From Clostridia bacterium (GTDB lineage Bacteria; Bacillota_A; Clostridia; Christensenellales; Aristaeellaceae), in NCBI GenBank assembly GCA_017938645.1, contig JAGBBE010000202.1, forward strand, positions 1-46,054: a stretch of 46,054 nucleotides of DNA, written 5' to 3'. Position 1 is the stretch's first letter. Every line of letters begins with the position of its first letter. Shown piece by piece: positions 23,721-32,066 of the stretch. Made by a program: the position numbers and the translations under genes. The notes beneath the pieces were generated by a model. It had not been told where the DNA came from. It saw only the letters and a program-made list of their open reading frames with translations, and made no database searches.

Positions 23721-24512
23721 ATGATTCGTCTGGTTGCGACGGATTTGGATGGCACTTTGCTTGATGAAAATGGAAGGGTTCCAGCAAGAACGGTTGAAGT
23801 CGTCCGGACGTTAAAGCGGATGGGTATCCGTTTTGCAGCTTCCAGCGGGAGACAGCACGGCAATCTGGTTCGTCTTTTTGGAGAAGCAGCAGATGATATG
23901 TCTTTTGTCTGCGAGAATGGAGCCGTCAATATTGCGGATGGTCAAGTGGCTGGAGTAATTCCGATTCCTGCTGAAATGGTCAGCGAGGCCATTGATGACC
24001 TTGAAGCAATAGGCATGAATATTCTTATCAGTGCAAGACACACCTGCTACATGGTGGATCGGAACCGTCGTTTTACCGATGACATTGTATATCGTTTGAA
24101 AAATACGATCACAATCATTGAATCTTGGGATCAGATCAAAGAACCCATTTTAAAGATTTCGGGTCAGATTGATACCGGAGTGAAAGACTTGGCTCCTGCA
24201 CTTCTAAAGAAGTGGTCACACAGGCTTACAGCTACAGAATCCGGACGTGATTGGTTTGATATGACGGCTGCCAACAAGGGCATGGGCATGCAGATGCTGA
24301 TGAATCATCTTGGGATTCTGCCGGAAGAAACCATGGCATTTGGCGACAATTTCAATGACGAATCGATGTTCGACTGCGTTGGATATCCCTTCCTGATGGA
24401 GCATGCAAATCATACGCTGAGAAAGCCTGGAATTCGTCTATGCAGTAATGTCCTTTCTGTCATTGATCAATTGGTCAGAAATGGGGGAGATCCTCAAAAG
24501 GCTTTCAGATAA
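23721..24512 (+). CDS. Cof-type HAD phosphatase
   Basis: A 263-residue cytosolic phosphatase of HAD subfamily IIB that likely acts on small phosphorylated metabolites such as sugar phosphates or flavin/pyridoxal phosphates; the substrate is not predictable. Motif I is TDLDGTLL (nucleophile Asp8, acid Asp10), motif II is AASSGR, motif III lies near TAANKGMG and motif IV is GDNFNDESMF. The start is ATG 23721 behind AAAGGGGA; an in-frame ATG at 23697 overlaps the promoter region. It is monocistronic, with its own promoter and a strong terminator. Confidence 0.93.
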   Translation: MIRLVATDLDGTLLDENGRVPARTVEVVRTLKRMGIRFAASSGRQHGNLVRLFGEAADDMSFVCENGAVNIADGQVAGVIPIPAEMVSEAIDDLEAIGMNILISARHTCYMVDRNRRFTDDIVYRLKNTITIIESWDQIKEPILKISGQIDTGVKDLAPALLKKWSHRLTATESGRDWFDMTAANKGMGMQMLMNHLGILPEETMAFGDNFNDESMFDCVGYPFLMEHANHTLRKPGIRLCSNVLSVIDQLVRNGGDPQKAFR

Positions 24513-24546
24513 ACAAAAAACAGGCTGTTTTGCAGCCTGTTTTTTG
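24513..24546. terminator. bidirectional terminator between the phosphatase and uraA
   Basis: AAAAAACAGGCTG (24515-24527) and CAGCCTGTTTTTT (24533-24545) are perfect arms with loop TTTTG, between convergent genes. Confidence 0.92.
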
Positions 24547-24557
24547 TTTATACAGGA

Positions 24558-25973
24558 TTACTTTTCCTCGACGATTTCGTCGGCAGGTACGCTGTGAGCA
24601 ACCATGCCGGGCTTGCCGGCAGCCTTCTCCTCATGCATGACGAGGTTGAGCAGAATGCCGGCGATGATGCCAAGGCCGATGCCGCTGAAGCTGAAGGTGG
24701 AGGTACCGATCACGGCGCCGCCCATGGAGAGAACCAGCATAACAGCAGCGATGCAGAGATTGCGGTTCTTGGTGAAATCAACGTGGTTTTCAACCAGCGT
24801 GCGCAGACCCACGGAGGAGATCATGCCGTACAGCACGATGCAGGCGCCGCCAAGAACGCAGTTGGGAACGGTCTCAACAACGCCGATGGCCTTGCCGCAG
24901 AAGGAAACCAGAATAGCGATCACAGCGGCAATGCGCAGGGTGGCGGGGTTGTAGTTGCCGGTGGCAGCGAGAACGGCGGTGTTCTCGGAATAGGTGGTGT
25001 TGGAAGGACCGCCGATGAAGCCGGCAACCATGGTGCCCAGACCGTCGCCCATCATGGTGCGATGCAGGCCGGGATCCTTGGTGAAGTCGCGGCCAACAAC
25101 AGCGCCGTTGGCGTACACGTCGCCGACATGCTCAACCATAGTCACGATGGAGATGGGAGCAATTACGGCGATGGCGCGGAGAATCTGATCGCCGCGGTTG
25201 GCGAAATCGAAGGTGGGCAGAGTGACGTTGGGCAGCTCAATCCAGCTGCGCTGCGCAACAGCATTGAAGTTCATCAGGCCGGCGGGAGCAATGCCGGTAA
25301 CGCTGACGATCAGAGTAACGACATAACCTGCACCCAGAGCGATAACGATGGAGGACTGCTTAAGCATGCCCTTGCCATAGCTGGAGAGGAAGATGGCGAG
25401 CAGGCAGGTCAGAAGAGCCAGAGCCCAGCTCCAGTAGTAGCCGGCAGAGAACATTTCGAAGCCGTTGTTGCTCTGAATGTTGTTAATGGCAGAAGAGGCA
25501 AGATTCAGACCGATAATGGCAATGCCAACGCCGCGAACAACAGGCGGGAAGAGTTTGTCAATGATCTTGATGCCGATCAGCTTGACCAGTGCAGCAAAGA
25601 CCAGATAAATCGCGCCAGCGGTCATGATTCCCCAGGACGCAACCTGAATCTGCTCGACGTGATTCGCACCGAAGCTGTTGGCAGCACCGGCAGGATCAAT
25701 CACGCTGCACAGAGCGGCAATGAAAGCGAAAGAAGAGCCGAGGAAGACGGGGTTTTTGCCGCCAGTGCACAGATGGAACACGATGGTGGCGAGACCGGCG
25801 GCCAGCAGAGCAACGCCTACATCCAGACCAGTCAGCAGGGGAACGAGAATGGTAGCACAACTCATTGCGAAAGCATGCTGGAAACCAAGTGCCAGAGCTT
25901 TGCCGGTGCTGAGCTTTTCATAATTCTTGGTGCCGGGGAACAGGAGGTCATTGAGCTTTTTCCAAGCGTTCAT
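24558..25973 (-). CDS. uraA: uracil/xanthine permease (NCS2 family)
   Basis: A proton-coupled nucleobase importer with about 14 membrane segments and 471 residues. The family features are visible: an early GFQHAFAMSCATILVPLL segment, FLGSSFAFIA, MVEHVGDVYANG (the substrate-site Glu of TM8) and GGPSNTTYSEN (TM10). These favour a uracil-type carrier, but xanthine cannot be excluded. The start is ATG 25973 (MNAWKKLNDLLFPG) behind AAGGAG; the open frame extends 14 codons upstream without support. The promoter is weak (26022-26050). No PyrR site or purine riboswitch is recognisable in the short leader. Confidence 0.92.
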   Translation of the reverse strand: MNAWKKLNDLLFPGTKNYEKLSTGKALALGFQHAFAMSCATILVPLLTGLDVGVALLAAGLATIVFHLCTGGKNPVFLGSSFAFIAALCSVIDPAGAANSFGANHVEQIQVASWGIMTAGAIYLVFAALVKLIGIKIIDKLFPPVVRGVGIAIIGLNLASSAINNIQSNNGFEMFSAGYYWSWALALLTCLLAIFLSSYGKGMLKQSSIVIALGAGYVVTLIVSVTGIAPAGLMNFNAVAQRSWIELPNVTLPTFDFANRGDQILRAIAVIAPISIVTMVEHVGDVYANGAVVGRDFTKDPGLHRTMMGDGLGTMVAGFIGGPSNTTYSENTAVLAATGNYNPATLRIAAVIAILVSFCGKAIGVVETVPNCVLGGACIVLYGMISSVGLRTLVENHVDFTKNRNLCIAAVMLVLSMGGAVIGTSTFSFSGIGLGIIAGILLNLVMHEEKAAGKPGMVAHSVPADEIVEEK

Positions 25974-26021
25974 TTGTGCCGACTCCTTTTTGTGTTGAAT
26001 TGGGATTGTACCCAAAACACA

Positions 26022-26050
26022 ATCTTATACGAAAAAATGCAGGATTACAA
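26022..26050 (-). promoter_or_regulatory. possible promoter of uraA
   Basis: TTGTAA (26050-26045), a 17-base spacer and TAAGAT (26027-26022) on the minus strand; each box matches consensus at 4 of 6 positions. Confidence 0.35.
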
Positions 26051-26070
26051 GATGAAATTGCAAATTTCTC

Positions 26071-26103
26071 AAAGAAAAACCGTCGTGGTGATCACGACGG
26101 TTT
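26071..26103 (-). terminator. terminator of the glg operon
   Basis: AAACCGTCGTG (26077-26087) and CACGACGGTTT (26093-26103) form a perfect stem with loop GTGAT, then a T-rich run on the minus strand, just after glgA. Confidence 0.88.
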
Positions 26104-26118
26104 AAAATGGGATATAAA

Positions 26119-27558
26119 TCAGTTGGCTGTGAGCTTCTCGTAGAGCTTCACATATTCGTCGGCGCTGTGAGTCCAGCTATAATCGCCTTCCATGCCGCGC
26201 TTCTGCAGCAGCTTGATAACTTCCTTGTCCTCACGATAATAGTTGAGAGCACGACGGATTACGTTGAGCATATCATGAGCATTGTAGTTGAGGAAGGAGA
26301 AACCATTACCTTCCTGAGTATACTCGTTGTAGCTCAGCACGGTATCGCGCAGGCCGCCGGTTTCGCGTACGATCGGAATGGTGCCATAACGCATGGCCAT
26401 CATCTGGCTCAGACCGCAGGGCTCGAACTGAGAAGGCATCAGGAAGAAGTCGGCACTGGCATAGAGCCTGTGAGCCAGCTCGTGGTCCATAGCAAAACGG
26501 GCAGCCATCTTGCCACGGTACTGCTGCTCTGCCCAGCTAAACAGGTTGGTGTAACGGGCTTCGCCCATACCAAGCACAACCAGCTGCACATTTTCACTCA
26601 TGATTTCGCCCAGCACATGATCCACCAGATCCAGACCCTTCTGGTTGGACAGACGGCCAATCATCGCGATCAGGGGAATGTCGGGATTGACTTCCAGACC
26701 GAGGGCTTCCTGAAGCTTGGCCTTGTTGACTGCTTTGCCGCTCATATCTTTCTGACTGTAGTTGGCAAACAGCATAGGATCCTTTTCGGGATCATAATCA
26801 ACGATATCGATGCCGTTGATCACGCCGTAAAGAGAATCGTGACGGGCGCGAATCAAACCGTCCAGACGCTCTCCGTAATAGGCGGTGGTGATTTCTTCAG
26901 CATAGCTGGGGCTCACGGTGGTGATGGCATCAGCATAAACCAGACCGGCCTTCATGTAGTTGGCACAGCCGTAGCATTCCAGCTTGTCAGAGCTCCACAG
27001 ACTGTCGCCAAGACCGAGCACATCCTGCACTTCCTTAATGCCGAAGATGCCCTGATACTGCAGATTGTGGATGGTGTACATGGTGCGGATGTTGGAGTAA
27101 AAATCCAGATGAGCATACTGGATCTTGAGCAGCGCAGGCACCATGCCGCTCTGCCAGTCGTGAGCATGAATCATGTCGGGCTTGAAGTCCAGCAGAGGCA
27201 GGACATTCAGGCAAGCGCGGCAGAAGAAGCCGTAGCGCTCATACTCATCTCCGCCAAGTCCGTAAATGTAAGGACGGCCGAAATAATACTTGTTGTCAAG
27301 GAAGTAGAAGATGACGCCTTCCTTCTTGATCATCTGGACGCCGCAGTACTGTCTGCGCCAGCCCAGCTGAACTTCAAAGTCCAGCACATACTCCATCTGC
27401 TCCTGCCACTTCTTACCGATGGCGGAGTACAGGGGCAGGATTACACGGACGTCATGCCCCTTCGCGGCCAGAACGGGAGCAAGAGCGCCAACAACGTCTG
27501 CCAGACCGCCCGTTTTGACAAAGGGTACACATTCGCTCGCGGTAAACAAAATTTTCAT
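26119..27558 (-). CDS. glgA: glycogen synthase (ADP-glucose)
   Basis: Adds glucose from ADP-glucose to the growing alpha-1,4-glucan (GT5 family). It has 479 residues. The N-terminus MKILFTASECVPFVKTGGLADV contains the KTGGL nucleotide-sugar motif. HAHDWQSG, the catalytic-region IGRLSNQKGLD and the C-terminal PSQFEPCGLSQMMAMRYGT are all conserved. The start is ATG 27558, with GGAGG 11 bases upstream. It is the last gene of glgC-glgD-glgA, 34 bases after glgD. No branching enzyme or phosphorylase gene is in the window. Confidence 0.96.
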   Translation of the reverse strand: MKILFTASECVPFVKTGGLADVVGALAPVLAAKGHDVRVILPLYSAIGKKWQEQMEYVLDFEVQLGWRRQYCGVQMIKKEGVIFYFLDNKYYFGRPYIYGLGGDEYERYGFFCRACLNVLPLLDFKPDMIHAHDWQSGMVPALLKIQYAHLDFYSNIRTMYTIHNLQYQGIFGIKEVQDVLGLGDSLWSSDKLECYGCANYMKAGLVYADAITTVSPSYAEEITTAYYGERLDGLIRARHDSLYGVINGIDIVDYDPEKDPMLFANYSQKDMSGKAVNKAKLQEALGLEVNPDIPLIAMIGRLSNQKGLDLVDHVLGEIMSENVQLVVLGMGEARYTNLFSWAEQQYRGKMAARFAMDHELAHRLYASADFFLMPSQFEPCGLSQMMAMRYGTIPIVRETGGLRDTVLSYNEYTQEGNGFSFLNYNAHDMLNVIRRALNYYREDKEVIKLLQKRGMEGDYSWTHSADEYVKLYEKLTAN

Positions 27559-27592
27559 CGCTATCAGATCCTCCAGAGTTAATGAGTGAAAA

Positions 27593-28714
27593 TCAGATGA
27601 CCATGTTCTTGGAAATCACGATCGGGTAAGCGCTGGGGCCAATGAGGTTGCCGTTGCGCTTGATGGTGGCCTGTTTGTCAAGGATGCAGTTCTCCAGATG
27701 CACGCCTTCCTCGATGACGCAGTCCTGCATGATGATACAGTTCTTCACACTTGCGCCCTCGGCGATCTTTACGCCGCGGAACAGAACGCTGTGCTCGACA
27801 TTGCCGTTGATGATGCAGCCGTCAGCAACCATGGAGTTGATAACCTTGGCGTTCTCCAGATAACGGGCAGGCAGCTGGTCGCGTACCTTGGTATACACGG
27901 GGCGGCTCTCGCTGAACAGCTCGTGACGGGTCTTGGTTTCCAGCAGGGCAAGGTTGAGCTTGAAATAGCTCTGCACGCTGTCAAGACGGAAGCAGATATC
28001 CTTATACTCGTAGCCGTGTACGTTCAGGCCGCCGTCACGCACATAACGCTGCAGAACATCACGAACCAGCTCATGATAACCGTGGGCAGCGCCACGGTCA
28101 ACGAGCTCAATCAGAAGATCCTTGCGCATGAGCAGAGCATCCATGCTGGTGTTCTCATAACGAGGCTTGGTAGGATCGATCTCGATGTCGGTGATGACGC
28201 CGTCTTCGTTAACGTCGAAGTAGGTGCCGTACTCAGGACGCTGCATGTCGGGATTCTTGGTGTACATCATCATGACGTCGCAGCCGCTCTCCATGTACTT
28301 GGCGAACATCTCACGATAATCCGCATTGAACAGGATAAGGCTGTTGGTGATGAGCACGTACTCCTGACGGGAGCGCTGGAGATAGTTCATGTTGGAGTGC
28401 AGAGCATCCAAAGAGCCGCTGTACACGCCGACATTTTCACGGGTCAGGAAGGGGGGCAGAATGTAGAGACCGTCGTTCTTGCCGTGGAGGTCCCATTCCT
28501 TGCCGCTGCCCAGATGGTCCATCAGGCTGTGGTAGTTCTTCTGCATGATAACGCCCACGTTGCGCATGCCGCTGTTGACCATGCCGCTGACCATAAAGTC
28601 GATCACGCGGTAACGGCCGGCGACGGGCAGGGCGGCGATCGCGCGAAGCAGGGTCAGTTCGCGCAGGAAGCTATCTTTTTCGCCGGTATAAATGACACCC
28701 ATTACATTTTTCAT
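27593..28714 (-). CDS. glgD: GlgD, non-canonical ADP-glucose pyrophosphorylase subunit
   Basis: GlgD pairs with GlgC in Firmicutes and modulates ADP-glucose pyrophosphorylase activity. It has 373 residues, with an N-terminal nucleotidyltransferase fold and a C-terminal left-handed beta-helix (repeats such as EGASVKNCIIMQDCVIEEG). The GGxGTRL pyrophosphate-binding loop seen in GlgC is absent; the corresponding region reads GVIYTGEKDSFLRELT. This is the hallmark of GlgD and suggests it is not catalytic by itself. The start is ATG 28714 behind AGAGGA. It sits 27 bases after glgC. Confidence 0.95.
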   Translation of the reverse strand: MKNVMGVIYTGEKDSFLRELTLLRAIAALPVAGRYRVIDFMVSGMVNSGMRNVGVIMQKNYHSLMDHLGSGKEWDLHGKNDGLYILPPFLTRENVGVYSGSLDALHSNMNYLQRSRQEYVLITNSLILFNADYREMFAKYMESGCDVMMMYTKNPDMQRPEYGTYFDVNEDGVITDIEIDPTKPRYENTSMDALLMRKDLLIELVDRGAAHGYHELVRDVLQRYVRDGGLNVHGYEYKDICFRLDSVQSYFKLNLALLETKTRHELFSESRPVYTKVRDQLPARYLENAKVINSMVADGCIINGNVEHSVLFRGVKIAEGASVKNCIIMQDCVIEEGVHLENCILDKQATIKRNGNLIGPSAYPIVISKNMVI

Positions 28715-28741
28715 GGTGCTTATCCTCTCTTCCTCACTAAC

Positions 28742-29914
28742 TTATTCAGCGCGCTGCTCGCCAGCCGTGACGACGGAGCCCGCAGGCAGGGAAACATGCT
28801 GACCGACAACGGCGATGTTGCCGGTATCTTCGCCAACCATGGAGCCAGCGCCGATTACAGCACCTTCGGCAACGATAGCACGGCGAACAACGGCGCCGCG
28901 TTCCACAACAGCACCAGGCATGATGACGCTGTCGATTACGGTAGCGCCTTCCTTAACGATAACGCCAGCAAACAGAACGCTGTGATCCACGCGGCCGTAT
29001 ACTTCGCAGCCTTCGGTGATCAGGCTGTTCTTGGCGCTGCCGCCATCAGCAATGAAGTGGGGAGCAAGGCCGGGATTGCGGGCGTAGATGCGCCACTTCT
29101 TGTCGTACAGGTCGATAGGCATGGGCATCTCGAGAAGGTCCATGTTGGCTTCCCACAGGCTCTCGATGGTTCCGACGTCCTTCCAGTAGCCTTCGAAATC
29201 GTAGGCATACATCTTCTGGCCTTCGCCCAGCATCGTGGGGATGATGTTCTTGCCGAAGTCGTTGGAGCTCTTGGGGTTGCCGGCGTCTTCGGAGAGGTAC
29301 TTGCGCAGCTTTTCCCAGGTGAAGATATAAACGCCCATGGAGGCCTTGTTGCTCTTGGGGTTGGCGGGCTTCTCTTCGAACTCTTCGATGATGTTGCCTT
29401 CACCGGTGTTCATGATGCCGAAGCGGCTGGCTTCTTCCCACGGCACTTCGCGAACAGCGATGGTACAGTCGGCACCCTTTTCAATATGAGCTTTCAGCAT
29501 GGCGTTATAGTCCATCTTGTAGATATGGTCGCCGCTGAGAATGAGAACATAATCAGGATTATACTGCTCGATGAACTTCATGTTCTGGTAAATGGCATTG
29601 GCGGTGCCGGAATACCATTCGCCATTCTTGCCCTTCTGATAGGGAGGAAGTACGTACACGCCGCCGTGCGCAAGGTCGAGATCCCACGGAGAGCCGCTGC
29701 CGATATAGGCGTTGAGCTCCAGAGGCTGATACTGGGTCAGCACACCAACGACATCGATGGCGCTGTTGGTGCAGTTGCTCAGCGGGAAGTCAATGATGCG
29801 GTATTTGCCGCCGTAGGGTACGGCCGGCTTCGCCATATTCGCTGTCAGAATGCCGAGTCGGCTGCCCTGACCGCCAGCCAGCAGCATGGCCACGCACTGC
29901 TTTTTGTTCATCAT
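28742..29914 (-). CDS. glgC: glucose-1-phosphate adenylyltransferase (ADP-glucose pyrophosphorylase)
   Basis: Makes ADP-glucose from ATP and glucose-1-phosphate, the committed step of glycogen synthesis. It has 390 residues. The motif [14 protein letters not shown] binds the nucleotide, followed by [20 protein letters not shown]. The hexose-phosphate region [12 protein letters not shown], the catalytic-base region [11 protein letters not shown] and a C-terminal beta-helix are visible. The start is taken as ATG 29914 (MMNKKQ), 12 bases after AAGGAG; ATG 29911 is the near alternative, and ATG 29923 is only 3 bases from the ribosome site. It leads glgC-glgD-glgA behind a leader of about 260 bases. 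Confidence 0.93.
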   Translation of the reverse strand: MMNKKQCVAMLLAGGQGSRLGILTANMAKPAVPYGGKYRIIDFPLSNCTNSAIDVVGVLTQYQPLELNAYIGSGSPWDLDLAHGGVYVLPPYQKGKNGEWYSGTANAIYQNMKFIEQYNPDYVLILSGDHIYKMDYNAMLKAHIEKGADCTIAVREVPWEEASRFGIMNTGEGNIIEEFEEKPANPKSNKASMGVYIFTWEKLRKYLSEDAGNPKSSNDFGKNIIPTMLGEGQKMYAYDFEGYWKDVGTIESLWEANMDLLEMPMPIDLYDKKWRIYARNPGLAPHFIADGGSAKNSLITEGCEVYGRVDHSVLFAGVIVKEGATVIDSVIMPGAVVERGAVVRRAIVAEGAVIGAGSMVGEDTGNIAVVGQHVSLPAGSVVTAGEQRAE

Positions 29915-30173
29915 GGGTATCATCCACTCCTTCAATTATGATGGGGAAGCCAGTTAAACATGGTTGAGTTATGGATCAGATGGACAAAGTCCGCCTGAAC
30001 CATAAAAGCACACACAGTCCTGAGATGGACTGAGGAACCCAATAGAAAGTACAGGAACGACAGTTTTTCGGATAAAATGCTTTGAAGGATGAGCTTCAAA
30101 GCGCAGAAAACATACTGACGCCCTCCAAACCCACTCATACGAGTGCGTATTGACACACTTTACCGAATTTTAT
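29915..30173 (-). promoter_or_regulatory. long structured leader of the glg operon
   Basis: No convincing gene lies between the glgC start and its promoter. On the minus strand this is a leader of about 259 bases with four hairpins: CACTC/GAGTG (30132-30145), GCTTTGAAG/CTTCAAAGC (30079-30102, followed by ATTTTAT), CAGTCC/GGACTG (30015-30032) and a three-tier stem at 29969-30005 (TTATGG, TCAG and GGAC with perfect partners, separated by symmetric mismatches). I do not recognise a known riboswitch class. A 74-codon open frame covers it, but with no ribosome site. Confidence 0.5.
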
Positions 30174-30179
30174 ACATCT

Positions 30180-30209
30180 ATTGTATGCGCAATCGCATGC
30201 ATTCGTCAA
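30180..30209 (-). promoter_or_regulatory. promoter of glgC-glgD-glgA
   Basis: TTGACG (30209-30204), an 18-base spacer and TACAAT (30185-30180) on the minus strand, about 266 bases before glgC. No closer promoter of similar quality was seen. Confidence 0.65.
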
Positions 30210-30300
30210 GTCTAAAATCGAAGAATTTTTGGTTCTTTTCCGTATTTCGCATGTTCTTCTCGTCTTAAAGGCGCCCTGATTGTGCAGGAAGAGCTGTTTA

Positions 30301-30338
30301 AAATAACAAAAGGCTCCCGAAGAATTGCTTCGGGAGCT
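30301..30338 (-). terminator. terminator of the deacetylase-SSB operon
   Basis: GGCTCCCGAAG (30312-30322) pairs with CTTCGGGAGC (30328-30337), with loop AATTG, and CTTTTGTTATTTT follows on the minus strand, 5 bases after the SSB stop. Confidence 0.88.
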
Positions 30339-30342
30339 ATGC

Positions 30343-31038
30343 TCAGGAATGGAGGTCCTGATATTCCTGCTGACGCGGCACGAGTTCATGCTGGGCATGT
30401 ACAGGATGAAATTCCTGCGGTACATCTTCCTTCAATGCGCTCAGACGGCTGATGCTGACCTCATAAGCTACTTTGTTCAGCGTCGTTCCGTCAGGCATCT
30501 GTTTTTGATAAGCTCGGCTCTGGAAACGACCGACCAGTTGTACCTTGTCTCCGATTTTGAGATTCGATGCATAACGCGCTGTGCGTCCCCAGGCGATACA
30601 TGGAATGTAATCACTCTTTCCATAGGAACGGTTTACCGCCAGCATAAGGTCGGCAATCTCCCGGCCAAACGGTGTGGTTCGATAGCTGGGTGCCTTGCAG
30701 AGCGCACCTGTAAGCTGTACACGGTTTGGATTCTCGGTATCCTCGTCGCAATTAATAAGACGTTGTGCAAAGGCCGTAATCAGCAGGCGGCCCGATCCTT
30801 CAATTACTTTGTTATAGCTGCGAAGCTGTCCTTCCAGGCAAAGCGTGCTTCCAGCAGTAATAGGTTCATCGATCAGCAGCCGTTCACTCAGCGTAATAGG
30901 CAGAAAATCCTCTGCACCGCTGAGTCGTGGAACACGCAGTGTGGTTACATAAAATTGTTCACCGAACAATTCATGACCAAATTCAAGATTCTGCATGATT
31001 TGACCGCGAAGATGAATGCTGTTTCCGTTTGCTTCCAT
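30343..31038 (-). CDS. single-stranded DNA-binding protein with two OB folds
   Basis: A 231-residue protein related to SSB. The C-terminal half (about 110-205) is a recognisable OB fold: VQLTGALCKAPSYR, FGREIADLMLAVNR, YIPCIAWGRTARYASNLKIGDKVQLVGRFQSR. The N-terminal half shows a second, divergent OB pattern: GNSIHLRGQIMQNLEF, TAGSTLCLEGQLRSYN and a final beta strand before residue 96. The acidic DDDIPF-like tail of canonical SSB is missing; the end is QEYQDLHS. This suggests a specialised SSB, not the main replication SSB. The start is ATG 31038, 8 bases after AAGGAG. It follows the PdaB-type gene by 15 bases, so the two share a transcript. Confidence 0.82.
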   Translation of the reverse strand: MEANGNSIHLRGQIMQNLEFGHELFGEQFYVTTLRVPRLSGAEDFLPITLSERLLIDEPITAGSTLCLEGQLRSYNKVIEGSGRLLITAFAQRLINCDEDTENPNRVQLTGALCKAPSYRTTPFGREIADLMLAVNRSYGKSDYIPCIAWGRTARYASNLKIGDKVQLVGRFQSRAYQKQMPDGTTLNKVAYEVSISRLSALKEDVPQEFHPVHAQHELVPRQQEYQDLHS

Positions 31039-31053
31039 GTTTATCACTCCTTG

Positions 31054-31926
31054 TTAAGGCTTTGGTTCTGTGGTTTGTTTTGGGTGCTGTTTTCCCTGGA
31101 CGTCGATGGTGTAATCGCCTTCCAGCAGGATTTCGCTGACGGGAATAATGCTGTATCCCAACCCTTGATAGTGCTGGATGATCGTTGGCAGAGCGTTGAC
31201 GATATCTTTGCTGTCGTTGTGAAACAGCACAATATCTCCGGGTTCGATGCGATAGGTGCATTGTTTGATGATGTCCTGCGTACCTCGATCCTTCCAGTCA
31301 AGGCTGTCTATACTCCACTGTACGGCTTCGTAACCCTCCGATCGCGCTGTACGGATGACACGATCATTGTATTCACCGTAGGGCGGACGAAACAGCGTAG
31401 GCCTTACGCCTGTTAGCTTTTCTGCTCTGTCGCTCATCACGCGCAGTTCCTCGCGAATTCCCTCTTCAGAAAGCTGGTTCATATGCGCGTGGGTATCTGA
31501 ATGATTCCCAATTTCATGTCCGCGGTTGAAGATCTCCTGAACCATCTCTGGATATTTTTCCACCCATCCGCCAACGAGGAAAAAGGTTGTTTTGATGTTA
31601 TACTGATCCAGAATATCCAGAATCGGTATGGTTTTATCAGCACCCCATGAGGCATCAAAGCTGATAGAGACAACCTTTTCTTCTTGCTCGACCGAATAAA
31701 TCGGCAATTCCCGTTTTTGAGCCACAACAGCAGTTGCTTCTTCATTAAGGCCCACTGTATAAGCTGTACAGCTGCAGATCAGGCAAAGAGTTAAAGCCAC
31801 ACGTCCCAAGACAGAGCGCGGTATTGTCCGAAAGCGTTTGATCGGGCCTGCGCGCGGCGCCTTTGTGGAGACGGGCTGAGCGATGTTCCTGCCTTTTTCG
31901 TTAATATGCAGAGGCTTATTACCCAC
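31054..31926 (-). CDS. PdaB-type polysaccharide deacetylase (CE4)
   Basis: Predicted to remove N-acetyl groups from peptidoglycan or related glycans outside the membrane. The 290-residue protein has a basic N-terminus, one membrane helix at about 38-58 and a CE4 domain. Motif 1 is SFDASWGAD, the form seen in the sporulation protein PdaB rather than TFDDG. Motif 2 is GNHSDTH, motif 3 is FRPPYGEYN, motif 4 is QWSIDSLDW and motif 5 is IVLFHND, so the metal and catalytic residues are intact. GTG 31926 is chosen, 8 bases after AAAGGAG; GTG 31935 overlaps that site. A sigma-E-like promoter lies just upstream. The PdaB assignment is by motif, not proof of a sporulation role. Confidence 0.85.
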   Translation of the reverse strand: MGNKPLHINEKGRNIAQPVSTKAPRAGPIKRFRTIPRSVLGRVALTLCLICSCTAYTVGLNEEATAVVAQKRELPIYSVEQEEKVVSISFDASWGADKTIPILDILDQYNIKTTFFLVGGWVEKYPEMVQEIFNRGHEIGNHSDTHAHMNQLSEEGIREELRVMSDRAEKLTGVRPTLFRPPYGEYNDRVIRTARSEGYEAVQWSIDSLDWKDRGTQDIIKQCTYRIEPGDIVLFHNDSKDIVNALPTIIQHYQGLGYSIIPVSEILLEGDYTIDVQGKQHPKQTTEPKP

Positions 31927-31948
31927 AGCGATCACTCCTTTGCATCAA

Positions 31949-31978
31949 TATGTATGTGGGAGTGAAATGGCATATGCC
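31949..31978 (-). promoter_or_regulatory. possible sigma-E-type sporulation promoter of the deacetylase gene
   Basis: On the minus strand GGCATAT (31978-31972), a 15-base spacer and CATACATA (31956-31949) fit the GKMATAT / CATACAnT pattern of Bacillus sigma-E, with one mismatch in the -10 box. The start of transcription would lie almost at the ribosome site, which is tight. No vegetative promoter is seen here. Confidence 0.4.
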
Positions 31979-32017
31979 CGGGATCTGGAGACTTCGTCAA
32001 AAGCAGAAAGAAAGCGA

Positions 32018-32053
32018 CAAAAAAACAGCCCATCCGGTTTGGAAAGGCTGTTT
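32018..32053 (-). terminator. terminator of the hydroxyacid dehydrogenase gene
   Basis: AAACAGCC (32023-32030) and GGCTGTTT (32046-32053) form an 8-bp stem, with a run of seven U residues on the minus strand. Confidence 0.8.
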
Positions 32054-32066
32054 GAGGATACAAAGT

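Noticed and set aside
24594..29941. Very long open frames on the plus strand opposite uraA, glgA, glgD and glgC (about 490 to 750 codons)
   Set aside because: They mirror the coding frames of well-recognised genes, have low-complexity His/Asn/Ala-rich translations and no ribosome sites. They arise from codon bias.
29932..30156. A 74-codon open frame in the glgC leader, ending at the glgC ribosome site
   Set aside because: It starts at GTG without a Shine-Dalgarno and its composition does not resemble neighbouring proteins. It is better explained as a structured leader, though the position of its stop is curious.
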